DNA of 64,000 nt from Fragilaria crotonensis. Its lineage: Eukaryota; Bacillariophyta; Fragilariophyceae; Fragilariales; Fragilariaceae. Positions 33,745 through 45,139 of this stretch are shown piece by piece. Numbering within the stretch: position 1 is the first letter of the stretch; each line of letters begins with the position of its first letter. Position numbers and translations under genes: made by a program. The DNA is taken from positions 1 through 64,000 of the forward strand of contig JAKSYS010000056.1 in NCBI GenBank assembly GCA_022925895.1, read 5' to 3'. The notes beneath the pieces are model-generated. The model was not told the DNA's origin. It ran no database searches and saw only the letters and a program-made list of their open reading frames with translations.

Positions 33745-36700
33745 ATGCCGTTGAGTGTGAACGATCGGAAATTGATTATCAGTGCCTCTTCTGGTAATCT
33801 CCAGGAGGTTCTTGATCTGTTACGAGCGGGAGCCAATGTGAATGCTCAACGTGATAGTGATGGTCTAACTGCTCTTTACTTCGCGAGTCAAAATGGCCAT
33901 TTGGAAGTTGTCCGCGAGTTGCTCCGAAACAACAAGGTGGATGTGAATCTTCAAAAGATAAGTGGTGCATCAGCCCTTTACGTGGCGAGTCAAAATGGCC
34001 ATTTGGAAGTTGTCCGCGAGTTGCTCCAAAACGACGATATTGATGTGAATCTTCAATGTGATGATGGTGCATCAGCCCTTTACATTGCGAGTCAACAGGG
34101 CCATGTGGATGTCGTCCGCGAGTTGCTCCAAAACGACAACGTGGATGTTAATCTACCATGTCCAGATGATGGAACAACAGCCCTATACATGGCGAGTCAA
34201 AATGGCCATTTGGAAGTCGTCCGCGAGTTGCTCCAAAACGACAACGTGGATGTTAATCTACCATGTCCAGATGATGGAACAACAGCCCTATACATGGCGA
34301 GTCAAAATGGCCATTTGGAAGTCGTCCGTGAGTTGCTCCAAAACGACAACGTGGATGTTAATCTACCATGTCCAGATGATGGAACAACAGCCCTATACAT
34401 GGCGAGTCAAAATGGCCATGTGGACGTCGTCCGTGAGTTGCTCGGAAACAACAAGGTGGATGTGAATCTCCAATGTACTAATGGTGCAACAGCCCTTTTC
34501 GCTGCGAGTCTACAGGGCCATTTGGATGTCGTCCACGAGTTGCTCCAAAACAACAACGTGGATGTTAATCTCCAAGCGACCAATGGTTCAACAGCCCTAT
34601 ACATGGCGAGTCAACAGGGCCATGTGGATGTCGTCCGCTTGTTGCTCCGAAACAACGATGTTGATGTGAATCTTCAATGTGATGATGGTGCATCAGCCCT
34701 TTACATGGCGAGTCAAAATGGCCATTTGGAAGTCGTCCGCGAGTTGCTCCAAAACGACAAGGTTGATGTGAATCTCCAACGTAATACTGGTGCATCAGCT
34801 CTTTTCATTGCTAGTCTACAGGGCCATTTGGATGTCGTCCACGAGTTGCTTCAAAACAACAACGTGGATGTGAATCTCCAACGTACTGATGGTTCAGCAG
34901 CCCTATACATGGCGAGTGAAAATGGCCATTTGGAAGTCATCCGGGAGTTGCTCCAAAACGACAACGTGGATGTTAATCTACCATGTCCAGATGATGGAAC
35001 AACAGCCCTATACATGGCGAGTCAAAATGGCCATGTGGACGTCGTCCACGAGTTGCTCCAAAACGACAAGGTTCATGTGAATGTCCAAGTCACTGATGGT
35101 AGAACACCCCTTTCTATTGCGAGTCAACAGGGCCATTTGGATGTCGTCCGCTTGTTGCTCCGAAACAACGATGTTGATGTGAATCTTCAACGTGATGATG
35201 GTGCATCAGCCCTTTACGTGGCGAGTCAAAATGGCCATTTGGAAGTCGTCCGCGAGTTGCTCCAAAACGACAAGGTTAATGTGAATCTTCAAAAGATAAG
35301 TGGTGCAACACCCCTTTTCATTGCGAGTCTACAGGGCCATTTGGATGTCGTCCACGAGTTGCTCCAAAAGAGCAACGTCGATGTGAATGCCCATGACATA
35401 AATGGTGCAACAGCATTTCACATTGCGAGTCTACAGGGCCATTTGGATGTCGTCCGCGCGTTGCTTCGAAACAACAACGTGGATGTTAATCTCCAAGCGA
35501 CCAATGGTTCAACAGCCCTATTCATGGCGAGTGAAAATGGCCATTTGGAAGTCGTCCGTGAGTTGCTCCAAAACGACAACGTGGATGTTAATCTACCATG
35601 TCCAGATGATGGAACAACAGCCCTATACATGGCGAGTCAAAATGGCCATGTGGACGTCGTCCACGAGTTGCTCCAAAACGACAAGGTTCATGTGAATCTT
35701 CAAAAGACAAGTGGTGCAACACCCCTTTTCATTGCGAGTCTACTGGGCCATTTGGATGTCGTCCACGAGTTGCTCCAAAACAACAACGTGGATGTTAATC
35801 TTCAAGCGACCAATGGTTCAACAGCCCTATACATGGCGAGTCAAAATGGCCATTTGGAAGTCGTCCGCGAGTTGCTCCAAAACGACAAGGTTAATGTGAA
35901 TCTTCAAAAGACAAGTGGTGCAACACCCCTTTTCATTGCGAGTCTACAGGGCCATTTGGATGTCGTCCACGAGTTGCTCCAAAACAGCAACGTCGATGTG
36001 AATGCCCATGACATAAATGGTGCAACAGCATTTCACATTGCGAGTCTACAAGGCCATTTGGATGTCGTCCGCGCGTTGCTTCAAAACAACAACGTGGATG
36101 TTAATCTCCAAGCGACCAATGGTTCAACAGCCCTATACATGGCGAGTGAAAATGGCCATTTGGAAGTCGTCCGTGAGTTGCTCCAAAACGACAACGTGGA
36201 TGTTAATCTACCATGTCCAGATGATGGAACAACAGCCCTATACATGACGAGTCAAAATGGCCATGTGGACGTCGTCCGTGAGTTGCTCGGAAACAACAAG
36301 GTGGATGTGAATCTCCAATGTACTAATGGTGCAACAGCCCTTTTCGCTGCGAGTCATAATGACCATTTGGAAGTCGTCCTTGAGTTACTCCAAAACGACG
36401 ACGTGGATGTGAATCTCCAAATGACTGATGGTTCAACACCCCTTTTTAAGTGCGAGTTGTAATGGCCATGTGGAAGTCGTCCGCGAGTTGCTCCAAAACG
36501 ACAAGGTTGATGTGAATCTCCAACGTAATGCTGGTGCAACAGCCCTTTACATGGCGAGTCAAAATGGCCATTTGGAAGTTGTCTGCGTGTTGCTCCGAAA
36601 CAACAACTTGGATGTGAATCTTCAATGCGACGACGGTGCATCAGCCCTTTACATTGCGGGTCAAAATGGCCATTTGGAAGTTGTCCGCGAGTTGCTCCAA

Positions 36701-37140
36701 AACGACAAGGTTGATGTGAATCTTCAAATGACTACTGGTGCAACACCCCTTTTCATTGCGAGTCAAGAGGGCCATGTGGATGTCGTCCGCGAGTTGCTCC
36801 AAAACAACAACGTCGATATAAATCTACAATGTGCTTTAGGTGGAACAGCCCTCTACGTTGCGAGTCTGCGGGGCCATGTGGAAGTTGTCCGCGTGTTGCT
36901 CCAAGACAAAAAGGTGGATGTAAATCTCCCATGTGATGATGGTTCAATAGCTCTTGAGATCGCTCTCGTCAACCGAAACGATGATGTTGCACGGCTCTTG
37001 GAGGAACACATGAGACGTGAGGAGCTAGACAAGGAGAACGAGCTAAATCTTCGCACTGATCCTCAAGCTGAAGCGCACGCACCGGAAGAGAACCATTCTA
37101 GCACTGACTTGACGTTGGAAAAGGACCAAAAAGCTGCTTC
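33745..37140 (+). CDS. Ankyrin-repeat region of an ankyrin-kinase-RING gene
   Basis: From MPLSVNDRKLIISASSGNL (33745, the natural start of the first repeat; the frame is open further up) there are about 26 consecutive ankyrin units of 34-35 residues. Their pattern is GxTALYxASQNGHLEVVREL, then LLQNDxVDVNL. The frame ends at 36462 after a run of T (36442-36446) and continues one base shifted from about 36440 with about seven more units. An acidic/charged linker follows (LEEHMRREELDKENELNLR). Near 37140 another shift leads into the kinase exon. Many 102-105-bp units are almost identical in DNA, which indicates recent internal amplification. Ankyrin stacks bind proteins; the partner is unknown. 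Confidence 0.85.
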
Positions 37141-37148
37141 TTCATGTG

Positions 37149-38521
37149 ATGAATACAGGCTCCGCTGATCCTGTGGAACTGTCCATGGAGTTCATCGAAC
37201 GATGCATCAAGAAGGACCACGAACTTGGATCGGGTGGCTTTGGTGATGTTTTCTTGGCAGAAGATAGCCGCCTGACAAAGAAGTTCGCAGTGAAGATAAT
37301 GCGTTGCAATACTCACTGTAATGAGGCCGTCATCAAGGAAATGCGCAGAAGTTTTCATAGAGAACTGTCGGTAAGTTCTGTATGGCGTATCATCTTTTCG
37401 CAATGGCAGTAATCATCCCTTCTCAAACACGATGATTTCTAACGGCGCATTTTGTACAACAATACCAGACGCTAAAGCGCTTCCGGCATCCCAACATTAT
37501 TGTCTTGTACGGCTACAGTTTAACTGCCAATAGCACACAGCAGTACTTGGTGTACGAATACGCCACCCATGGTTCCCTCGCGGGCTTCTTTACCGATGAT
37601 GTTAACAGGGTTCGCTTGTCTTCAGATATTCGATTGTCCATCATGTTTGAATTGACGAGAGCGGTTCACTTCTTACACACTGGTGGATGCAAGGTGCAAG
37701 GCGAAGGTTGGAAAGTGTTTCATCGCGATATCAAGAGTGCCAATATTTGCCTGGCGGACGACTTCACCCCCCGGCTGATTGATTGTGGGCTGGCCGTATT
37801 TGTACAAGACGACAACTCCAGCGTTACTCCGGAGTCGTTCCCTTCCGCTCTACGAGACAACACTGACAGGTTTTTCTGTGGAACCCCTGGATACATGTGC
37901 CCGGATTATATCATCAAGAAGGGCAGAGGGCTTCCATGTCCCTACATCGCCGCCTATGATGTGTATTCCATTGGCGTTGTCTTGGTTGAGCTAATTTTGG
38001 GATGTTTGCATGATCCTCAACGCCATGACGTATATGCGATGTACGTCCAAGAAGAGCGTACAGAGCATCGGGTTGTCGATAGGTGGGAGAGGCTCAAGGA
38101 TGATGCCGATGCCACCATCAACTGGAATGTAGACTCTCTTGAACGAATCTGCAAGGCTGCTATTCAATGCATGGCTCCAGCCTCTAAGGATAGGCTGAGC
38201 ACGAAGGACCTCCTCGATAAGCTCAGAGATGCAATCAATTTGAATACCAACGCAGGCATTCGGCACCCGGGTGCTGCGAGTGCAGTAGACAGCGGTCCAT
38301 ACTGTCATGTTTGCAAAAACTATCGTACGGACATAAAGTGCAGCGAAGGCCACGCGCTGTGTACATTTTGCATCGTGGACAAGCTTGGTGATGACAACGA
38401 AAGCCAACTTTCGTGCCTTGTCGAAGAGTGCTCAAGCGATCTCCGAGATCTAGATCTCTATGGACGCATTCCAATTGAGATGTACAATCGGTACGTCAAA
38501 AACCGTGAGAGGCAGATATGA
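37149..38521 (+). CDS. Protein kinase with C-terminal RING-like domain (fused to ankyrins)
   Basis: Exon 1 (37149-37370) has the glycine loop LGSGGFGDVFLAED and AVKIM (catalytic Lys). A 98-nt phase-0 intron follows, then exon 2 (37469-38521), beginning TLKRFRHPNIIVLYGY. The catalytic loop is FHRDIKSANI. The metal-binding motif is DCG (LIDCGLA) instead of DFG. The activation segment ends GTPGYMCPD in place of the APE box. The shape resembles IRAK/Pelle/TKL kinases. The last 80 residues carry CHVC...C..GHALCTFC...C, a RING/U-box-like zinc site, suggesting a kinase joined to an E3-type domain. An ATG stands at 37149, but the upstream ankyrin frame runs to 37168 in another phase, so one shifted base would give a single fusion. 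Confidence 0.8.
37371..37468 (+). other. Intron in kinase gene 1, 98 nt
   Basis: Donor CTGTCG/GTAAGT and acceptor ATACCAG/ACG, phase 0. Position and length match the intron of the paralogue (41239-41335). Confidence 0.85.
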
Positions 38522-40956
38522 GAGACTTGTTTCCTCCGATTTGATTTGCAAATCGCCTTCCAGAAAGTGGTAGAAAGGGGTGGACGACGTCAATATGGGC
38601 GGTGATGAAAGAAACGTTTTCAGAGACAGCAGAAGATGCTACAGGGGTTGGCAAAGGGATTGAACCGGTCAATGACAGCGCTAGCGCGCTGTCGGCTTAT
38701 CTGGTCAAGGAGTGGACCCCCACCATTGATAAGGAAGACCTGAGTGATCCTAAGAAATGTTTTACAAGCCTTGTGAAGCAAAGATACATCGTCGTCGTCA
38801 TTCCGGTGAACAAGGCCACGAGCCCTTTGAGATCAATGCGTCAAAAGCATGGATTGCGAAGGTAACCGAAGCGATTGCCACCTCTCAAGCTTCTGGAGCA
38901 GCAGGGAATGATTACGGCCTCAGCATCGATTGCCGTCGTGCAAAATTGTGAGGCTTTCGGTTGAGGATGGCACAATGCCAGTTGATGCGTTTGGTCAAAC
39001 GCAGGCACTAGCGCGAGATTCGTGCAACTTCATTGCAGAAAGGGCAAAGAAAGTGAAAGAGGTCCCATCTGTGGATGCCACCACAGATGGTTCCGGTGCC
39101 ATCACACCGGAATGCTATCGAGTGAGTGTGGATTGTGAGGGTGCCAATACCTGTAAGACCTGTACTCCTGAGCGCCCACTGTACTGTTGCGTATGTCCGC
39201 TCAGGAATGCCTGGAGCCGCACTATAAATACATGTTGTTCACTTAATTGTGCTCTTCGGTCAAAAGCCATACAATGAGAGTCGGTCTCTGAGTGTGCCAT
39301 CGCAATGTTGGGTACAACTTCCCATGGCGGCCGCCATACCAGTGCTATCTTCTACTTAAGTCTAGACGACGACCAGCGTATACTGTATATCGTAAATTGA
39401 CTCTGCATGAATATCAAATGGCACAAGATCGCAGATCAGAATTGCTAACGATTGGTTTGACGAACGATGCTGACAAGGTCGACAGAAGCTGCTATTCATT
39501 GTGAAGTGTATCATTAAAAAAGGGATTCGATCCGGTGGCGATCAGCTATACCGCATCAGAGTATCGATGACAGAGTCTTGCGGCTTTCCATGATCCTGCC
39601 ATTCGCAACAATAACAGATTTCCAAATCCCTTCTCGTTGTCTCCTAGTTCCAATTTATGGTTTGAAGAGTCCTTCCAGGTTAAATAAAAGAATTTGTTAT
39701 CGTGTAATGCTTGCATGGCGGCATTCATGCTAGGCTCGGAACAGGGGGAAGATACCTCACCAACCAGTTGCCTTCGTATCGGCAGTATCTTGCGAAAAAT
39801 TAGATTCCTCATCATATTTTATCAAGGCAAACAATTCATGATCGATATCGATTGGCTTCACGTTGTAAAGACAGGGGTGTGATAGCCTGTGTCAAGTAGC
39901 TGAAAAATCTCGCCTGCTGGGTCGCTCGACTTGACTGCAGCAGCTTGGCCAGGCAATAACAAAGCTCCACGGGACAGATAGCACCCACGAACGAAAAATC
40001 TTGATACCTTTCCAACTGCAAGAGATTGATATTTCATTTCCGACTTCGGTGTTTATACGCCTTCATATAGAGGAGTTCCTGTTCCTCATTGTGAATTGCC
40101 ATCGTTTCCTAGTGTCTGTATTGAACCTTTGTCATAACTAGACAACTGTGGGTGACTCCAAAACGAGTCAATCGCTGTTGTAGAAACAACGATGTGAAGT
40201 ACCGGTAGATCTCTTTGGGAATCAAATTGGCACGGGTAGCCTGCAAAACTGGTTCCACAGGTAAACGTGTGGAGACACGCGTTTCTTCGCAGCGCTGAGC
40301 CGGTCTCGCTATATAATGCTCGTCAATTCCATCACAATCAGATTGGCGATCATGTTTCCATGGTTGAAAACTTAAAATCAAGAGTACAACGTGATCGCAC
40401 CTTCGTGACTCAAGAGTCGCCTGGACTGCGTGACAATTCAGAAGCCTTGCCTTCAACATTGGGAGGTGGCGCAAGTTACATGTATTGTAGTATATGCTAC
40501 GGTACCGGTAGTAGGATATATAGGATATGTAGGCTTATCTGGAAAGTTCTGTTCGACAACTACCAGTATGACATAGTAGAAACGTCCCTATGCTTACACT
40601 GTATGACGCCCATTTTTCTGTTGATTTCCGACACTTTCGCGTTTCTCACACCCCTGCCATCTGCCATCTGCCGTCCTCCGTCGAATCTTCTTGACCTTCT
40701 GAAATCTTCAATTCCCGAAATACTCCGGGGTACTTGAATGTACTATGATTGATACCGTTGTCGTACGTCGTACAAGGACCTCGAACTCGGAGTACGTGAT
40801 AGTTCTCTCCAAACAAAGCGAGACAGGGATATCTTTGTCGATTCGAAGTACATAACAAGGGTTCATTTCCCATCTCATATGTGCACTTGTGCTGAGCACA
40901 TCGGTGCATAAATCACTCCTGAACCGTAATTGTTAGAAGCTAATTCGTACTCCAGG
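38522..40956. other. Interval between kinase paralogues with coding-like scraps
   Basis: At 38554-38600 the words CCAGAAAGTGGTAGAA..GGGGTGGAC..CGTCAA match 42433-42475 behind the second kinase, so the duplication included 3' flank. From 38602 to about 39240 three overlapping frames read like one broken protein (LSDPKKCFTSLVKQRYIVVV, then GEQGHEPFEINASKAW, then VRLSVEDGTMPVDAFGQTQA), which I do not recognise. The rest (39250-40900) shows nothing I can support. Confidence 0.45.
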
Positions 40957-42385
40957 ATGGAGGAGCAGGGGCGGCACCTTGCAGATCAGTTTGAACAAGA
41001 TCGAACCAACCTTCGCCATGTGATGAATACACCATCCGCTGATCCTGTGGAACTCTCCTTGGAGTACATCAAGCGATGCCTCACCGACCACAAACTAGCA
41101 AAGGGTGCCTATGGTGATGTTTTCTTGGCGGAAGATAGTCGTCTGCCAAAGAAGTTTGCTGTGAAAATGATTAGTCCAGAGCAATGTGATCAGGAAACGA
41201 TTGATAACATGCGCAAAAGCTTTCAGATGGAACTGTCGGTAAGTTCTGTATCGAGTGTTATCTTTACGCAAAGGGCGTAATCATCCCTTTCAAAAACAAG
41301 GATTTCTAACAGCACACTTCGTGCAATATTACCAGACTCTTAAGCGATACCGGCATCCCGACATTATTGTCTTGTACGGTTACAGTTTAAGTGTTAACAG
41401 TACAATGCAGTACCTGGTGTATGAATATGCCACCAATGGCTCCGTCGCGGACTTCTTTACTGATGATGGTAACAGAGCCCGCTTGTCGTCACGTGTTCGA
41501 TTGTCCATCATGTACCGATTGGCGAGAGCGGTTCACTTCTTACACACGGGTCGGTGCGTAGTGGGAGGCGAAGGTTGGAAAGTATTTCATCGCGATATCA
41601 AGAGTGCTAATGTCTACCTGGTGGACGATCTCACCCCCCGCCTGATTGATTGTGGGCTGGCCAAATTTGTACAAGACGGCAGCCCCGGCGCTAATCCGGA
41701 GCCGCTCCCAGTGTCTCTACGGAGCACATTTGGCGGGCTTGCATTTGGAACGCCTGGATACGTGTGCCCGGATATTCTCAGAAAGAAGGGCAGAGGGCAA
41801 CCATGTCCCTATATCGAAGCCTATGATGTATATTCTATTGGCGTCGTCTTGGTGGAGCTAGTTTTGGGATGTTTGAATGCAATGCCATCGACGCGATTGC
41901 GCACTCCATCCCTTGACGTCTTTGAGATGTATGTCCAAAATTCGGGCACGGGTCAGCGGGTTGTCAATGGGCGGGAGAGGCTCATGGGTGATGCCGATCC
42001 CACCATAGCGTGGAATCCAGGCGCTCTAGAAATTGTATGTAGGGCTGCTATTCAGTGCATGGATCCTCTCCCTGAAGAAAGTTTGACCACGAAGGACCTC
42101 CTCGATATGCTGAGCGATGCAGGCATTCAGGATCCCCAAGCGGTGCGTGCTGTAAACAACGGTCCTCTCTGTCGTATTTGCAACAACAATCGTACAGAGA
42201 TAACGTGCAGAGACGCCGGTCACACGCTGTGCACGGTTTGCATCCTGGACCAACTTGGTGATGACAACGGAGGCCAACTTTTGTGCCTTATCAATGGATG
42301 CCCAAGCGAACTCCGAGCTCTAGATCTTTATGGACGCATTCCTGTTGAGATGTACAATCGGTTCGTTACAAGACGAGATGTTTGA
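40957..42385 (+). CDS. Protein kinase with C-terminal RING-like domain, paralogue 2
   Basis: Exon 1 (40957-41238) starts MEEQGRHLADQFEQDRTNLR and reaches LAKGAYGDVFLAED and AVKMI. A 97-nt phase-0 intron (41239-41335) is followed by exon 2 to 42385. Motifs are FHRDIKSANV, LIDCGLAKF (DCG again) and GTPGYVCPD. The C-terminal zinc site is CRICNNNRTEITC...GHTLCTVC...C. It is a close paralogue of 37149-38521 and ends with the same LDLYGRIP(I/V)EMYNR tail. No ankyrin repeats precede it, so the ankyrins were either gained by copy 1 or lost here. The frame is intact. Likely a soluble signalling kinase; substrates unknown. Confidence 0.85.
41239..41335 (+). other. Intron in kinase gene 2, 97 nt
   Basis: Donor CTGTCG/GTAAGT and acceptor TTACCAG/ACT, phase 0, the same place as in paralogue 1. 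Confidence 0.85.
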
Positions 42386-43315
42386 TGGTTTCCTATCCAA
42401 ACTTATCATCGCTGTGCATGGCATCAAAAGAGCGTCCAGAAAGTGGTAGAAGGGGTGGACTACGTCAAAAAGGGCGGTATATCGTGCATCTTATATTACA
42501 GACATTCTACTGTATTGTATGTATTCGTAAAGTACACTTGCACTCCAAGTAAAATTGAATGCAAACATAAATCCAAACTCTCCTTTCGAATGGAATCGAT
42601 GTAGCAAGATGGAAGTGTCCTGAGGAAATAGCTCAATCGCCCCGAGGATGCTGAACGTACGCCTGCATCGGAAGGGAAGAGCGGTCGTCGATACGAGGTT
42701 GGTTGATAAAATGTAGAAACAAATTCAAGGATACAAGGTACAGTAGCACACGCCCTCTGAGCATTGGCATGGCGTTGGATGAGGTCCATGAGGAACCAAC
42801 AAGTTCCCTGCGCCCCTTTAGTAATAGCCTGGAGCGATGCACGTTATGCAGTATCTTTCTTCTTATTAGTATCCATTATGTTGTGATAGGAGCATTCGTG
42901 CGCTGAATTTCAGTTCCGCCAAGTTTCATAGTAACAGAGATTTCTCGTGACAAACAAGAGTATGTTCGGGCTCTCATCAGGCCTCGCCTTCTATCGGCCC
43001 ACTTCCTCAATGAGACATTTTGCAGCAATATGTGATACACACGGTTTTGACAGTTTTGTATCTGGTATTCTGGACCATCATATCTGGTTCATTGAGAAAA
43101 AAAAAGGCAGCGAGCACAGGGTTGGCCACGATGGGTTTGGCTTCGATTCGTTCGCCCCGGATTATGCGTAGTGAATGGTCGCAGTTTGCTAGAAACGAAA
43201 CGGAATCTCTTAGAGTCTATTCTGTTCTCGTTGTGGAAACTGCGGCTAGTGCGACTGGAGTCTCTTGAACTAGAGGAAGAAGGACAATAGGATTTATAAT
43301 TTGTGTTCCTCGTCG
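42386..43315. other. Intergenic, nothing recognised
   Basis: The first 90 bp share the kinase 3' flank with 38554-38600. The remainder shows no gene or repeat that I can support. Confidence 0.5.
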
Positions 43316-44968
43316 TTACAATACAGAAACATCTCCCGATGATAGGATTCTCTGAAGAAATTCTGATTTTTCCTCGACAAGAATGGTTCGTAGGAGCAAA
43401 TCTTCCGCTTGGAGTCTTGTCTTTCTTTGAAACTCTGGATCAGCTCGTTGGAGTGCCGTGTCAAAGGCAGGAATGATTCGATTGAAACAACTGGTCTTGG
43501 GCAAAAATCTCGTCGAGCGACGTGCGGACCAACCTCGATGCAATCGTGGACGACCATTATCATGATTGTTGATGTCATGATGATTATTACTAGGAGCTGA
43601 TTCTTCTTGCGTCAATTTCGACAATTTCAACAATTGTTGCAATTGCAATTGCGCACGTCGTTCGGCCACATCCATACGTCCAAAGGTGGTACAGGCACGT
43701 CGTTCGACTCCATCACAAATGGCCCAATCGGCGACATCGACAAATCCCACCAAGACAGTCCGATGTCCACGTGTGACACGATCAGCACCATGCAACAATT
43801 TACCACAATGCATTACCGTATATCCTGCCGCGGGTGGTCGAACAATGCCGTGGTCGTGTTGTACAATGTAGTTGATGTTGTTGTATGATGTCGATGACTA
43901 TGATGATTGTCGTTGTGATTCATCGCCATCATTCTCCATTGTACTTCCACCATTAAGCCTCAGTGCATCAAAGAATGTACCACCCCCTTCGAATTCATCG
44001 GGTGGTGTGAGTAGGACGGTAAAGGATAAGATCGATCCATCACGATGTGCCTCCAATCGATCCATGGTTTGGTCGTTCTTGATGTTGTTGACGTCGTTTG
44101 GATTGTCATTCTCGTCGTCGTTGTCTTCAAAATCATCACCATTACCATCATTACTCTTGGCAACATAATTGACACAGAATAAATCAATAAATCCCAACAA
44201 ATCATCATAATCGACGCTATAGGCTTGACTGAGACGTGTAAAGATTCTGGATTGGAAATCAAGATCATTCATGAGGTACGAGTGCAATTCGGGAGCTCCA
44301 TTAGTGTCATTTTCATCATCGTCATCATGATCCTCATGAACATCCATCAAGACACTAAAATCACATGTTGCATAATTGGTATGTCGTTGATAGTCGGGTG
44401 TATTCCATTTTCCTGTATCTTGTCCGTATCGTTTTGCCAATTCGAGACATGTGGCTGCTTCTGTCAATGATAACAAGGGTTCAACATGAATGTTGTGCAA
44501 TAGCGATGGATAGTCATGGGATTTCTTCTTGCTATTGTTGTTATTGTTGGAGTCGTCGTAGTAGTACTGTGGTACTTGGATGGTAATATTGACATGGCTG
44601 TCGTTGTCATCGTTGTTGTTGTTTATAATGACAATGGAAGATGAGTCCATGTTTACACAATGACTTTCCTGAAGGAATGAATCATGACAATGACGACGAT
44701 GTTGTTTTAGTACTTGCCCATACTGTTGTCGTCGTTGTCGAATCTGTGGTATCACGAAGGATGACGCCATGGGTATCATCTGCAGTGTCATAATTGTCGT
44801 CATCATGATTGCCCAGAAGACGAAGCAGCAGGACAGCGTTACAGTCCTTTGCATGGTACGATATGGACGCCGTTGGTGTTGTTGCAGTTGTGGCAGTTGT
44901 TGTTGTTTTACATGCTTCATGACCGGGACATGGTTGGATTGGAACATCCCCTGCTCTAGTAGATCCAA
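43316..44968 (-). CDS. Prolyl 4-hydroxylase-like 2OG-Fe(II) oxygenase with in-frame TAG
   Basis: The first segment (44968-43898) has 356 residues. Then comes TAG at 43898-43900, and the same frame continues to 43316. Iron ligands are H308-x-D310 (EAHRDGSILSFTVLL, then GGGTFF) before the stop. H393 and R403 (LLHGADRVTRGHRTVLVGF) lie after it, so the fold spans the stop. A hydrophobic segment at residues 43-70 with ASSFVIP at its end resembles an ER signal plus the diatom ASAFAP-type plastid motif; Met39 (44854) is a better start than Met1. Asn/Asp/Gln-rich loops are simple-repeat derived. The C-terminus after the domain is charged. Either a nonsense mutation in a dispensable loop, a sequence error or readthrough. 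A damaged copy of its 5' end lies at 54480-55030. Confidence 0.7.
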
Positions 44969-45139
44969 ATATTGTTGTGTCAGAGGGTGTATCGGTGAAT
45001 TGTTGTTTCATGATGATTTTGTTGGATGTCGATGGGTCGGTCAGATCACCGTTCGGATTCGGGATGTCCGCAACTAGCATACCGGTACGTGATGTGTGAT
45101 GTGTATAGTACTCCAGTATTCCGTTTGCACGACCAGATA

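Noticed and set aside
33779-36641. Shifted and antisense open frames inside the ankyrin array
   Set aside because: They repeat in phase with the ankyrin units and are shadows of the true frame.
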